DNA of 64,000 nucleotides from JAXLYX01 sp046351215 (GTDB taxonomy: Bacteria > Myxococcota_A > Polyangia > Polyangiales > Houyiibacteriaceae). Below are positions 34,702-43,421 of this stretch, one piece after another. Every line of letters begins with the position of its first letter. Position 1 is the stretch's first letter. The stretch lies in the NCBI GenBank assembly GCA_046351215.1, contig JAXLYX010000012.1, positions 1-64,000 of the forward strand. The letters run 5' to 3'. Made by a program: the position numbers and the translations under genes. Below the pieces are notes generated by a model. That model saw only the letters and a list, made by a program, of their open reading frames with translations. It made no database searches and was not told the origin of the DNA.

Positions 34702-36078
34702 ATGACCGGCGATCCCGGATCCAACTCCCCCCGCGGGCCAGAGCCCGAGGACAAAGTACGACAACTGCAACGCCGACTGGGTGCCGCGGCCAAGCGGAAC
34801 CCGGAACGCCGATTCCATGCGCTGTACGACCGCATCGCGAGGCGTGACGTCCTCGCGGAAGCATGGAAGCGGGTGAGAGCGAACAAGGGAGCGGCGGGCG
34901 TCGATGCCACGACGATCGCCGAGCTCGAAACGTACGGCGTGGAGCGCTTCCTCGAAGAGCTGCACGTCGAGCTACTGGCAGGTGAGTACCGAACGCGCGC
35001 GGTGTTGCGACGGTACATTCCGAAATCCGATGGGAAGAAGAGGCCGCTCGGCATTCCGACGGTCCGAGACCGCGTGGTCCAGATGGCGGCCAAGCTCGTG
35101 CTCGAGCCCATCTTCGAGGCGGATTTCCGCTCCTCGTCGTATGGGTTCCGCGCGGGGAGGAGCGCGACGGATGCTCTCGAAACGCTGAGGAAGCTCGGCG
35201 CGAAGGGGTACAACCACGTGCTCGACGCCGACATTCGCGACTACTTCGGGAGCATCGACCACGACAAGCTGATGAAGCTCGTCGCTCGACGCATCTCGGA
35301 CCGACGCGTGCTGAGGTTGCTACGGCAATGGCTCGTGGCGGGAGTGATGGAAGACGGGGTGGTGAGGAGCCCGACCAGCGGTACACCGCAGGGCGGCGTG
35401 ATCTCCCCGCTCCTCTCGAACATCTATCTCGCCGTGCTCGACACGGTGTGGGAGAAACGGTGTTCCCATCTGGGAGTGCTGGTTCGCTATGCCGACGACT
35501 TCGTCGTGCTCTGCAAGACGAAGCGCGAGGTCGAGGAAGCCGAGCGACGCGTGACGCACGTGCTCACGCGTCTCGGACTCGAGCTACACCCGGACAAGAC
35601 GAGAAAGGTGGATCTCTCCTGGGGCAAGGAGGGATTCGACTTCCTCGGCTGCCATCTCCGAAAGCGTCTGAGCGGCCCGATCTGGGAGAAGGAGCGCCGA
35701 CGCGTGTACTTCCTCCAGCGCTGGCCGAGCCATCGGGCGACGAGGAGGATCCGGCAGCGCGTGAGAGAGCTGACCCCGCGCTCGCGATGCCACGAGGACC
35801 TGCGCGACTTGGTCGCACAGCTCAACCCCGTGCTCCGAGGGTGGGGCAACTACTTCCGCACCGGAAATGCCGCCGTGAAGTTCAACCAGGTCGACGCGTA
35901 CGTGTACCGGCGCCTTCGCTCGCTTCGCAGGAAGCGCGCAGGATCCAGGATACGAGCGGGAACGGCCGAACGTTGGACACCCGACTACTTCGTCGAGGGA
36001 TTCGGACTCCACCGCCTGCGAGGCACCGTTCGCTATCCGGAGGCTGCGTCATGCCGCGTCACGAGAGACCACCGGTAA
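34702..36078 (+). CDS. ltrA: Group II intron reverse transcriptase/maturase
   Basis: A 458-aa intron-encoded protein. RT motifs include GVDATTIAELETYG, RPLGIPTVRDRVVQMA, SSSYGFRAGRSATDAL, SGTPQGGVISPLLSNIYL and the catalytic YADD. The X/maturase domain (GIIM) follows with LNPVLRGWGNYFRTGNA, and the end reads GFGLHRLRGTVRYPEAASC. There is no HNH/En endonuclease domain, so mobility would not rely on second-strand cleavage. I choose the ATG at 34702 by comparison with the family; the frame stays open back to 34132, so a longer product in unspliced RNA is possible. Codon use is less GC-skewed than in neighbours. Confidence 0.92.
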   Translation: MTGDPGSNSPRGPEPEDKVRQLQRRLGAAAKRNPERRFHALYDRIARRDVLAEAWKRVRANKGAAGVDATTIAELETYGVERFLEELHVELLAGEYRTRAVLRRYIPKSDGKKRPLGIPTVRDRVVQMAAKLVLEPIFEADFRSSSYGFRAGRSATDALETLRKLGAKGYNHVLDADIRDYFGSIDHDKLMKLVARRISDRRVLRLLRQWLVAGVMEDGVVRSPTSGTPQGGVISPLLSNIYLAVLDTVWEKRCSHLGVLVRYADDFVVLCKTKREVEEAERRVTHVLTRLGLELHPDKTRKVDLSWGKEGFDFLGCHLRKRLSGPIWEKERRRVYFLQRWPSHRATRRIRQRVRELTPRSRCHEDLRDLVAQLNPVLRGWGNYFRTGNAAVKFNQVDAYVYRRLRSLRRKRAGSRIRAGTAERWTPDYFVEGFGLHRLRGTVRYPEAASCRVTRDHR

Positions 36079-36109
36079 GCCGTGTGCGGGAAATCCGCAC
36101 GCACGGTTT
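36077..36109 (+). ncRNA. Intron domain V catalytic hairpin
   Basis: Two stems separated by a 2-nt bulge: 36077-36083 pairs with 36103-36109, and 36084-36089 pairs with 36095-36100. The AGC triad is at 36078-36080 and the loop begins GAAA. This is the most conserved ribozyme element and indicates an intact catalytic core. Confidence 0.8.
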
Positions 36110-36173
36110 GAAAGGGGGTTCTGCCCTTTCATCGGTGATGCAAAGCAACCCGTAGAAAGGGCAGAATCTACCA

Positions 36174-36614
36174 ATGGCGAGCATGGAATGCGAGCTCTGC
36201 GAGCGAGCGGGCGGCGAGGTCCTGGTCGAGGACGTCTGCCTCCGCGTCGTCCTCGTCGACGATCCGGACTACCCCGGCTTCTGCCGCGTGATCTGGAACG
36301 AGCACGTGAAGGAGATGAGCGATCTCCCCCTCGAGGATCGCTCACGCCTCTTCGAGACCGTCGTCCTCGTCGAGAAGGTGATCCGCGAGGTGCTCGAGCC
36401 CGACAAGGTGAACCTCGCGAGCCTCGGCAACGTGGTTCCGCACCTGCACTGGCACGTGATCCCGCGCTTCCGCGACGACCGCTGCTTCCCGAGCCCGATC
36501 TGGGCCACCGCCGTCCGCGAGGCCGCCCCGCGCGCGCTCCCCGACGGTTGGAAGGAGACGCTGCGCGAGGCGCTCGTCGATCACCTCAACGCTTCTCGAG
36601 CAGGTAGTGACTGA
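36174..36614 (+). CDS. HIT-family nucleotide-binding protein, split at its start codon by the intron
   Basis: A 146-aa histidine-triad protein. Cys pair CELCE opens the domain and HLHWHVIPR carries the His triad. Such proteins hydrolyse nucleoside phosphoramidates or dinucleoside polyphosphates. The last bases of the intron region supply the ATG at 36174, while the original promoter side keeps another ATG at 34132. Splicing rejoins them into a single ATG GCG AGC start, so the host protein is unchanged (MASMECE). The end overlaps the convergent methyltransferase gene by 29 bp. Confidence 0.9.
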   Translation: MASMECELCERAGGEVLVEDVCLRVVLVDDPDYPGFCRVIWNEHVKEMSDLPLEDRSRLFETVVLVEKVIREVLEPDKVNLASLGNVVPHLHWHVIPRFRDDRCFPSPIWATAVREAAPRALPDGWKETLREALVDHLNASRAGSD

Positions 36615-37671
36615 CGAACCACTCGCGGCCGCCGTCGTATCCCCAGAGCTCGGCGCAGGCCATGAAGAAGACGCGCCAGCGCACCCACCACCGCGTGACC
36701 TCGTCCTTGCCGTAGGTCTCGGCGAAGAGCGGACGTAGCTTCGTCTCGTTCGCGTCCATGCGCGCGAGCCAGGCCTCGGACGTCTTCTGGTAGTGGGTTC
36801 CGTCGACGACCCAATGGTCGCGGATCCGCAGATCGTCCTGGAAGTGCAGGAGCAGATCGTCGCTCGGCATCATCCCGCCGGTGAAGAAATGCTTCGCCAT
36901 CCAATCGCTCGCGTCCCGCACCTCGTAGGGATAGGCGAACTTCTCGTGCGTGAAGATGTGGACGAACATCGTCGCCCCGGGCGCCATCCACGAGGCGACC
37001 TTCGAGAGCAGCTTCTGCCAGTTCCGCGTGTGCTCCATCATCTCGACGGTGACGACGCGGTCGAAGCGCGTGCCCTCCGGGAAGTCGAGGACGTTCACGT
37101 CGCGCGTGCGGATCTCGAGGTTGTCGAGGCCGCGCTCCTTCGCCCGGGCGTCGATGAATTCCTTCTGCGTGCGCGAGTTCGAGACGCCGACGATGCGGGC
37201 GTTCGGGAAGCGCGCGGCCATGAAGAGCGAGAGCGAGCCCCAGCCGCAGCCGAGCTCGAGGATGCGGTCCCCGTCGCGGATGCCCGCGCGCTCGACCGTG
37301 AGCTCGAGCATCCGTCGCTCGGCGTCCGAGAGCGAGGCCGCGTAGTCCGTCTCGTGCGGGAGGAAGTAGCAGCTCGAGTACTTGAGGTGATCGCCGAGCA
37401 CCGTGCGGAAGAACTCGGTCGGGACCTCGTAGTGCTGTTCGTTCGCCTCGCTCGTCGCGATCGCGATCGGCGAGCTCTTCATCGTCTCGATCCACGTGCG
37501 AAGCCGCTCGCGCTGCTTCTCGGCCGAGCCCTGGTCCTCCTGCCGCAGCCGCTCGCGGCAGAGCTGCCGGATGGCGAAGCGGATCACGGGGTCGGGCACG
37601 AGGCCGCGCTCGAGGAGCTCGACGTGCCAGGGGGCGACGACCCCGGTCGGGACGGTGGTGGTGGTGCTCAT
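36586..37671 (-). CDS. SAM-dependent methyltransferase, CFA synthase/coclaurine N-methyltransferase-like
   Basis: A 361-aa methyltransferase of the cyclopropane-fatty-acid synthase superfamily. QHYEVPTEFFRTVLGDHLKYSS, split across its pieces, and the SAM loop LELGCGWGSLSLF, SNSRTQKEFI, VEMMEHTRNW and HIFTHEKFAYPYE match the branch related to plant coclaurine N-methyltransferases rather than canonical CFA synthase. The substrate may be a lipid or an amine. No membrane segment. It overlaps the HIT gene tail-to-tail. Confidence 0.88.
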   Translation of the reverse strand: MSTTTTVPTGVVAPWHVELLERGLVPDPVIRFAIRQLCRERLRQEDQGSAEKQRERLRTWIETMKSSPIAIATSEANEQHYEVPTEFFRTVLGDHLKYSSCYFLPHETDYAASLSDAERRMLELTVERAGIRDGDRILELGCGWGSLSLFMAARFPNARIVGVSNSRTQKEFIDARAKERGLDNLEIRTRDVNVLDFPEGTRFDRVVTVEMMEHTRNWQKLLSKVASWMAPGATMFVHIFTHEKFAYPYEVRDASDWMAKHFFTGGMMPSDDLLLHFQDDLRIRDHWVVDGTHYQKTSEAWLARMDANETKLRPLFAETYGKDEVTRWWVRWRVFFMACAELWGYDGGREWFVSHYLLEKR

Positions 37672-37919
37672 GGGCGGGCTCTCTCCTCCTCGGTCTTCCC
37701 TCCCTAAGGCGGACCCACCCCCCTCCGGAAGCCCTTCTGTCCGTTTCGGTACCAGATTTTTCCTGGAACTATCCTCGAAATTGGACGCTCATCACCCCTC
37801 GGTGTGATCACGTCACCCCTGGGGCGTACCTGTGGTCGAATTGCACACCAGCGCTCTTGTTGGGGGTGGATCGGCGCCAATACGTTCATCGGCGACCACA
37901 CGAAGCGAGGGGTTGGAAC
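37672..37919. other. Divergent intergenic region
   Basis: About 250 bp with no gene. It is locally A/T-rich (37740-37790) and carries two TCACCCCT copies about 20 nt apart (near 37791 and 37813) around a GTGATCACG core. This could be an operator for either divergent gene, but the pattern is weak. Confidence 0.25.
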
Positions 37920-38930
37920 ATGAGAAAGAACACGATGGCAGCGGTCCTCCTGGCGATGCTCGCGATGGCGGGCGCGTCGAGCGGCTGTACGGTGGACGGA
38001 GCGGTGGGGGCGAGCGCCGCGGCGCTCGAGAGCGTCGAGCCCGCGGCCGACGCCTCGCGGGCGGGCCTCTACGCCCAGACGAGCTCGCTCCACTTCCGAG
38101 ACATCGGCGGCCGCAACGTCCAGATCGTCGCGCACCGTCCGACGAATGCCTCGGGCCCGCGGCCGATGCTCGTCTTCTCGCCCGGCTTCCAGTTCCCGTC
38201 GAAGTCGTACGAGGCGCTGGCCCAGCGGCTCGCGACGCACGGCTTCGTCGTGCTCCGCGTCGACAACCCGATCAACAACCTGCTCCAGACCGATCACGTC
38301 ACGATGGCGAGCGATCTCTCGAAGGTGATCGACTGGGCGCTCGCGTCGGGCTCGCCGGTCGCGTCGATGGTCGACGCGGGCCGCATCGCCGTCTTCGGCC
38401 ACAGCCTCGGCGGCAAGCTCTCGGCGATGGTCGCCCACACCGATCCCCGCATCGCGGCCGCCTTCCTCATCGATCCGGTCAACGGCGGCAGCCCGCTCTC
38501 CGGCTACTCGAGCTCGCTCCCCGACATCGTGCCCGACGACACGGGCGACCTCGTGATCCCCGTCGGCCTCCTCGGCGAGACGACGGATACGAAGGGCTCG
38601 ATCTTCGGCGTCGCTCCGGCCTGCGCGCCCGCCGATCAGAACTACCAGACGTTCTTCGACAGCGCGGGCGCCTCGCCGTGGGTGACGGAGTGGACCGTCG
38701 CCGGCGCCGATCACCTCGACTTCATCTACGACCGCACCTACTGCGCGCTCTTCTGCATCGACGCGCTCTGCAAGAACGGCTCGGTCTCGTCGTCGTCGGT
38801 GAACACGATCGAGAGCACGATGGTCACGGCCTTCTTCCGCTACCACCTCTACGGCGAGGCGGCCTCGAACGAGTACCTGCGCGGCTCGAAGATCCCGAGC
38901 GGCATCTCGCAGACGCGTCGCCGGCCCTGA
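37920..38930 (+). CDS. Exported alpha/beta hydrolase, chlorophyllase-like lipoprotein
   Basis: A 336-aa protein with a lipoprotein signal (lipobox GASSGC near residue 23) and an alpha/beta hydrolase domain. The nucleophile elbow is FGHSLGGKL, preceded by PMLVFSPGFQF (oxyanion strand) and DNPINNLLQTDH; a later GADHLDF holds the catalytic His. The pattern is like chlorophyllase or PAF-acetylhydrolase-like esterases. Several Cys in the C-terminal part may form disulphides. Substrate unknown. Confidence 0.85.
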   Translation: MRKNTMAAVLLAMLAMAGASSGCTVDGAVGASAAALESVEPAADASRAGLYAQTSSLHFRDIGGRNVQIVAHRPTNASGPRPMLVFSPGFQFPSKSYEALAQRLATHGFVVLRVDNPINNLLQTDHVTMASDLSKVIDWALASGSPVASMVDAGRIAVFGHSLGGKLSAMVAHTDPRIAAAFLIDPVNGGSPLSGYSSSLPDIVPDDTGDLVIPVGLLGETTDTKGSIFGVAPACAPADQNYQTFFDSAGASPWVTEWTVAGADHLDFIYDRTYCALFCIDALCKNGSVSSSSVNTIESTMVTAFFRYHLYGEAASNEYLRGSKIPSGISQTRRRP

Positions 38931-38996
38931 GCTCGTCCCGCGGAGACGGCGGTCCGCGCCCTTGTCACGGGCCGACCGTCTCTGCATGCTGGTTCG

Positions 38997-40283
38997 GTGC
39001 GCCCCGCGATCCGCTTCGCCTTCGCTTGCTCGGTCTTCCTCGTCGCCTGCGACGACGCCCCGCCGCGGAAGAACCTCGGGCCGGCCGATCCGGGGGTCGA
39101 GTACCCCGACCGCAGCGCCTGTGGGACGCCGACGATCCCGGACGGAACCGCGCTGCGTCGCCGCCCCTACCTGCAGAGCGTGACCGCGACGACGGCCACC
39201 ATCGCCTGGACCTCGCGCACGAGCGGCACGTCGATCGTCCGCTTCCGCGAGGCCGGTGCGGCGACGGGCACGGAGGTCGCCGCGACCCCCGAGGACTTCC
39301 CGACCACGCGCACGGCCGATACCGAGGGCTACACGATGCAGGTCGCGCGGCTCGACGGACTCTCGGCCGAGACGCTCTACTGCTACGAGATCGAGGAGAA
39401 CGGCACGGTCCTCGCGACCGGTCTCTCCTTCGAGAGCGCGTGGACCCGGCCCACGCGTCCCGTCCGCATCCTCGCGTTCGGCGACAGCGGAACCGGCTCG
39501 GCCGAGCAGCTCGGCCTGCGGGACGTGATGGGCGGGATGCACCACGACGTCTTCCTGCACCTCGGCGACATGGCCTATCCGACGGGCCGCTTCGTCGACT
39601 TCGAGGCGAACGTCTTCGGCGTGTACTCGGACCTCATGCGGGCGATCCCGCAGTTCCCCGCGATCGGGAACCACGAGTACATGACGAACGCCGGGCAGCC
39701 CTACCTCGACGTCTACGCGCTCTTCGACGTCGCGCTGCGCCCCGCCGACCGCGAGAAGTACTACTCGTTCGACTACGGGGACGTGCACTTCGTCTCGCTC
39801 GACTCGAACCCCGAGATGCTCGCCACCCTCTCGGAGGCGGCGGCCGACGACATGGTCGATTGGCTCCGCAACGATCTGGCGGCTTCGACGAAGACCTGGA
39901 AGATCGCCTTCTTCCACCACCCCGTCTACTCGTCGGGCCTCCACGGCAGCACGCTCGGGGTGCAGCAGGCGATCGTCCCGGCGCTCGAGGAGGGCGGCGT
40001 GGACCTCGTCCTCGTCGGCCACGATCACCACTACGAGCGGACGATGCCGATCTACCAGGGCGACGTCGCGGCGACCGGCGACACGCGGGCGATCACCTAC
40101 GTCCTCGAGGGCGCCGGCGGGGCGGAGCTCCGGCCCTGCTTCGGCTCCTGGTTCACCGAGGACTGCGACTACACCACCCCGAGCTTCCTCTCGCTCGTGG
40201 TGGACGGCTGCGTCGCCCACGGGCGCGCCGTCTCCATCGACGGCCTGGTGATCGACGAGTTCGACGTGAACGGCTGCGACTGA
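38997..40283 (+). CDS. Purple acid phosphatase-like metallophosphoesterase lipoprotein
   Basis: A 428-aa exported protein. Signal and lipobox (VFLVAC) are followed by an N-terminal fibronectin-like purple-acid-phosphatase domain (about 60-150) and a metallophosphatase with the motif set GDSG, GDMAY, GNHEY, HHP and GHDHHYER. These bind a binuclear metal centre. It likely releases phosphate from extracellular esters. GTG start at 38997, 66 nt after the hydrolase gene. Confidence 0.92.
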   Translation: MRPAIRFAFACSVFLVACDDAPPRKNLGPADPGVEYPDRSACGTPTIPDGTALRRRPYLQSVTATTATIAWTSRTSGTSIVRFREAGAATGTEVAATPEDFPTTRTADTEGYTMQVARLDGLSAETLYCYEIEENGTVLATGLSFESAWTRPTRPVRILAFGDSGTGSAEQLGLRDVMGGMHHDVFLHLGDMAYPTGRFVDFEANVFGVYSDLMRAIPQFPAIGNHEYMTNAGQPYLDVYALFDVALRPADREKYYSFDYGDVHFVSLDSNPEMLATLSEAAADDMVDWLRNDLAASTKTWKIAFFHHPVYSSGLHGSTLGVQQAIVPALEEGGVDLVLVGHDHHYERTMPIYQGDVAATGDTRAITYVLEGAGGAELRPCFGSWFTEDCDYTTPSFLSLVVDGCVAHGRAVSIDGLVIDEFDVNGCD

Positions 40284-40354
40284 CGGCGCTCCGCCTCGAC
40301 TTGCGCCTTCCCGACGATGGGGCAGGGTGGAGGCCGAAGAAGCACGGAGCCCCC

Positions 40355-40852
40355 ATGTCCGATCTGCCGCTGCATCCCGCCATCGTCCACGTGCCCCTCG
40401 GCCTCGCCCTGGCGGTGCCCTTCGTCCTCGCGTGGATCGGCGCGAGCGTGCTGCGCGGCGCCCTGCCGACGAAGGCCGTGTGGACCGCCGTCCTCCTGCA
40501 GGCGATCCTCGTGCTCGGCGGCGTGGCCTCGCTCGCGACCGGCGACGAGGAGGCGGAGCGCGTGCACTCCGTCGTGCCGCACGACGCCATCGAGGAGCAC
40601 GAGCACGACGCGCAGCTCTTCGTCTTCCTCTCGGGCCTCTCGCTCGCGGCCTCGATCGCGGCCGCCGTCGCGCGGACGGATGCCCAGCGCAAGGGCGGCC
40701 TCGCCGTCGCCTTCCTGCTCTCGGCCTTCGGGCTCGCCATGGGCCTCGATGCGGGCCACCACGGCGGCGAGCTCGTCTTCCGTCACGGGGCGGCCAACGT
40801 GCCGCTCGACGCGGCGGGCGGCTCGTCCGGCGAGCAAGACGACGATCACTGA
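40355..40852 (+). CDS. DUF2231-like membrane protein
   Basis: A 165-aa protein with four membrane helices. It has LPLHPAIVHVPLGLALAVP at the start, HDAIEEHEHDA between helices and GHHGGELVFRHG near the end, the His-rich pattern of DUF2231-type proteins. The conserved His residues suggest haem or metal binding. The last 7 bp overlap the convergent transporter gene. Confidence 0.75.
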   Translation: MSDLPLHPAIVHVPLGLALAVPFVLAWIGASVLRGALPTKAVWTAVLLQAILVLGGVASLATGDEEAERVHSVVPHDAIEEHEHDAQLFVFLSGLSLAASIAAAVARTDAQRKGGLAVAFLLSAFGLAMGLDAGHHGGELVFRHGAANVPLDAAGGSSGEQDDDH

Positions 40853-41751
40853 TCGGCGGCTTCGCGCGCGGCCTTGCCCGCGTCGGTGACGAGCAGCACC
40901 ACCGAGCCGACGATCAGCGCGGCCGCGAGGCCCGTGCGCGGACCGAGCGGCTCGTGCGCGATCAGGTGTCCGAGCACGAGCGCGACGAGCGGGTTCACGT
41001 ACGCGTAGCTCGTCGCGACCGCCGGGCTCGTGTTCCGGAGGAGCCAGACGTAGGCACCGAAGCCGGTGATGCTCCCGACGATCGTCAGGTAGGCGAAGGC
41101 GACGAGCGATTCGGTCGAGAACGCCGACGGATCGACCCGGCCGAGCTCGCCCCGGAGCGCCGAGGCGACGAAGAGGAGCACGCCACCGGCCGTCATCTGC
41201 TGGGCCGTCGCCATCATCGGCGAGCCGGCGGCGGGGAGGCGCTTCGAGACGAGGGAGCCGACCGACCACGAGGCCGAGGCGAAGACGATCGCGAGCACGT
41301 TCGCGAGGGGCAGCGAGCCCTCGGTGGAGCCCGGACGCGCCAGAGCGGCGACGCCGAGGAGCCCGAGCCCGATCGCGAGGATCGTGCGGCCGCGGGGTCT
41401 CGGTCCGCGCGCGAGCCACGGGAGCAGGACCATGAAGAGCGGGGTCGTGGCGATCAGCAGCGCGACGATGCCGGAGGGCAGCGCGCGGGCGTTCAGGCTG
41501 ACGACGCCGTTGCCTCCGAGCAGGAGGAAGAAGGCCGTGATCGCGCCCGTCCGCCACTCGACGAGGCTCGGCGCCGGCACGCCGCGTGCGCGGAGGAAGC
41601 CGTAGAGCGCGATTCCCGCCGTGGCGAAGCGCGCCGACGCCATCGCGAGCGGCGGCAGTGTGCGGACGCCGATGGCGATCGCGAGGTACGTCGAGCCCCA
41701 CACGAGGTAGATCGCGACGAGCGCGATCGCGAGTCGGGCTCTCTCTGACAT
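40846..41751 (-). CDS. EamA/DMT-family transporter
   Basis: A 301-aa protein with ten predicted membrane helices and two internally repeated EamA domains. The first helix WGSTYLAIAIGVRTLPP and GFGAYVWLLRNTSPAVATSYAYVNP are typical of the drug/metabolite (YedA/RhaT-like) branch. It probably exports a small metabolite. The ATG at 41751 removes 12 upstream basic residues. Confidence 0.9.
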   Translation of the reverse strand: MSERARLAIALVAIYLVWGSTYLAIAIGVRTLPPLAMASARFATAGIALYGFLRARGVPAPSLVEWRTGAITAFFLLLGGNGVVSLNARALPSGIVALLIATTPLFMVLLPWLARGPRPRGRTILAIGLGLLGVAALARPGSTEGSLPLANVLAIVFASASWSVGSLVSKRLPAAGSPMMATAQQMTAGGVLLFVASALRGELGRVDPSAFSTESLVAFAYLTIVGSITGFGAYVWLLRNTSPAVATSYAYVNPLVALVLGHLIAHEPLGPRTGLAAALIVGSVVLLVTDAGKAAREAADQ

Positions 41752-41818
41752 GGGCTCCCACCGTACGGCCTCGCGCCGAGGGCGCAAGGCATCCGGGGAG
41801 GGAGACCGGCCGGCCGCC

Positions 41819-42850
41819 TCAGTCGCGTGCGCCGCGTCGGGCGAGCTCGGCGCGGAGGCGCGTGACGTAGAGGTTCTCGCGGTACGTCAGCATGCCGGCG
41901 TCGAACGTCGCGCTCTCGCGCATCGGGAGGCTCCGCATCCCGGGCTCGGTGCGGAAGGTCGCGTGGTAGAAGCGACGCGCGAGCGAGCGCTTGTGGAACG
42001 GGCGTCCGTGGGCCGCGTAGGGGGCGTTCGCGCATTCGCGCAGCGTGTCGGTCGGGACGCCGCGCATCGCGACGCTCGCGTCCTCGTCGCTCGTCTCCGG
42101 CCACGAGGGCGAAGACGGACAGCCCAGCCGGTCGAGGACCCAGTGCATCGCCTCGAGCTCCACCGTGAGGTCGCCGTGCGGCGTCCAATTCGTCTGCTCG
42201 AAGACGATCTCGGTCTTCGACCGACCGGGGCCGACGAGCGTCTCCGTGACGCCGACGAGCCGGAACTCGCGCGGGTACTGCACGAGCCAGGGCCGCTCGG
42301 GGACGCGGATCGTGAAGCGTGCGCGCTCGATCGGACCGTTCCAGTTCGCGCCCGTGCGCGTGAGGTAGTAGACGGTCTCGCCCATCACGTTCGGCGAGCG
42401 ATCGTAGACGTACGTGTGCACGATCTCGACGAGCTCGTGCGGAGCGAACGTGACGTCGTAGAGGTAGACGCGGCCGAGCGTCTCGCCCCACTCGCCGCGC
42501 GGCGCGACCTGTCCGTCGCGCTCGGTGATCGGCTGGCCGCGGACGGTCGTGCGCAGCTCGCGGAAGCGGCCGCCCTGACCGAAGCAGTCGCCGTCCTGGT
42601 GGTCGCAATGGGCCTCCGGGAAGCCCATCTGGAGGGAGACCGGGTCCTCGGTCGGGTTGGCGAAGACGTAGTGGGCCTCGACGCGCCAGCCCTCGTCGCG
42701 GCGTTCGAGGACGATGTCCTCCGAGACCATGCGGACGCGCGTCTCGCGCATCGGCGAGAGGTCCACGCCACGGCCGCCGAACGCCGAATCGTTCGCCGAC
42801 GCGAGAGCCGGGATCACCACGAAGAAGACGACGAGCAGCAGCGTTCGCAT
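41819..42850 (-). CDS. Secreted protein with C-terminal YARHG domain
   Basis: A 343-aa exported protein: signal peptide (residues 1-20, ALASAN), a large beta-rich central domain and a C-terminal YARHG-like domain, visible as PYAAHGRPFHKRSLARRF and a following Tyr/Phe-rich helix. YARHG domains occur in extracellular proteins and probably contact peptidoglycan or other wall ligands. The ATG at 42850 is preferred to 42886. No enzymatic motif is seen. Confidence 0.75.
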   Translation of the reverse strand: MRTLLLVVFFVVIPALASANDSAFGGRGVDLSPMRETRVRMVSEDIVLERRDEGWRVEAHYVFANPTEDPVSLQMGFPEAHCDHQDGDCFGQGGRFRELRTTVRGQPITERDGQVAPRGEWGETLGRVYLYDVTFAPHELVEIVHTYVYDRSPNVMGETVYYLTRTGANWNGPIERARFTIRVPERPWLVQYPREFRLVGVTETLVGPGRSKTEIVFEQTNWTPHGDLTVELEAMHWVLDRLGCPSSPSWPETSDEDASVAMRGVPTDTLRECANAPYAAHGRPFHKRSLARRFYHATFRTEPGMRSLPMRESATFDAGMLTYRENLYVTRLRAELARRGARD

Positions 42851-42913
42851 CGGGCCCCGGAGATAGGCACGCGAGGCCCCTCCCACAAGCGCGGGGAGCG
42901 CGACGCGTCGGGC

Positions 42914-43327
42914 TCAGCCCTCGACGTTCCGCAGGAAGTCGGCCACCTCACCGAAGCGCTGCGTCAGGAAGTCCCGGACCGGCCCCGGCATCTCGGTGGT
43001 CTCGAGCGCCGCCTTCATCGAGCGCATCCACGCGTCGCGCATCTCGAGGCCGACGGGGACGCGCGCATGGCGCATCCGGAGCCTCGGATGTCCGTGGCGG
43101 GCCATGTATTCCTGGGGACCACCCAGCCAGCCGACCAGGAAGAGAGCGAAGCGGTCGCGCGCCGCGCGCGTGATGCGTCCGTTCTCGTCGAGCTCGTGGA
43201 GCTTCGCCAGCTCCGGCTCGTGCTCCTCCATGTAGTCGTAGAAGCGCTCCGAGAGGGCGAGCACGATGTCGCGTCCACCGATCACCGCGTAGGGCGAGTC
43301 CGGATCGATCTCTTCCTCGGCCGTCAT
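42914..43327 (-). CDS. Truncated haemoglobin, group II
   Basis: A 137-aa globin. TyrB10 (residue 30 in RFYDYM), the loop WLGGPQEYMARHGHPRLRM, the proximal His in MRHARVPVG (87) and TrpG8 (100, RDAWMRSM) define the group II (GlbO) type. It would bind O2 or NO; group II proteins are linked with oxygen handling and nitrosative stress. It is not adjacent to the oxidase locus. Confidence 0.9.
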   Translation of the reverse strand: MTAEEEIDPDSPYAVIGGRDIVLALSERFYDYMEEHEPELAKLHELDENGRITRAARDRFALFLVGWLGGPQEYMARHGHPRLRMRHARVPVGLEMRDAWMRSMKAALETTEMPGPVRDFLTQRFGEVADFLRNVEG

Positions 43328-43421
43328 GCCGCCTACCTAGCAGAGGGGGACTCGGAGGGCGATGATCCGTATCACGTGGTAGGCTTGAACCGTTTCGTCT
43401 CGTCGGGCGTCCAAGGAATCC

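Larger units (their letters stand above)
34135..36176 (+). mobile_element. Group II intron
   Basis: A roughly 2.04-kb intron. It starts with the canonical GTGCG (34135-34139); the 5' third has D1-type sequence (GGTGCAAGTCCCG near 34210). Domain V is at 36077-36109: AAGCCGT pairs with ACGGTTT, with the AGC triad at 36078-36080, a 2-nt bulge and a GAAA-containing loop. Domain VI (36114-36172) is a stem with a single bulged A at 36170, the branch point. The ends are ambiguous by slippage because ATGG lies at both junctions (34132-34135 and 36174-36177); all choices restore the same spliced sequence, CCCC-ATGGCGAGC. It encodes an RT/maturase. Confidence 0.85.

Noticed and set aside
37791..37830. 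Operator from the TCACCCCT pair and GTGATCAC core
   Set aside because: Arms are short and imperfect; listed only as a weak intergenic note.
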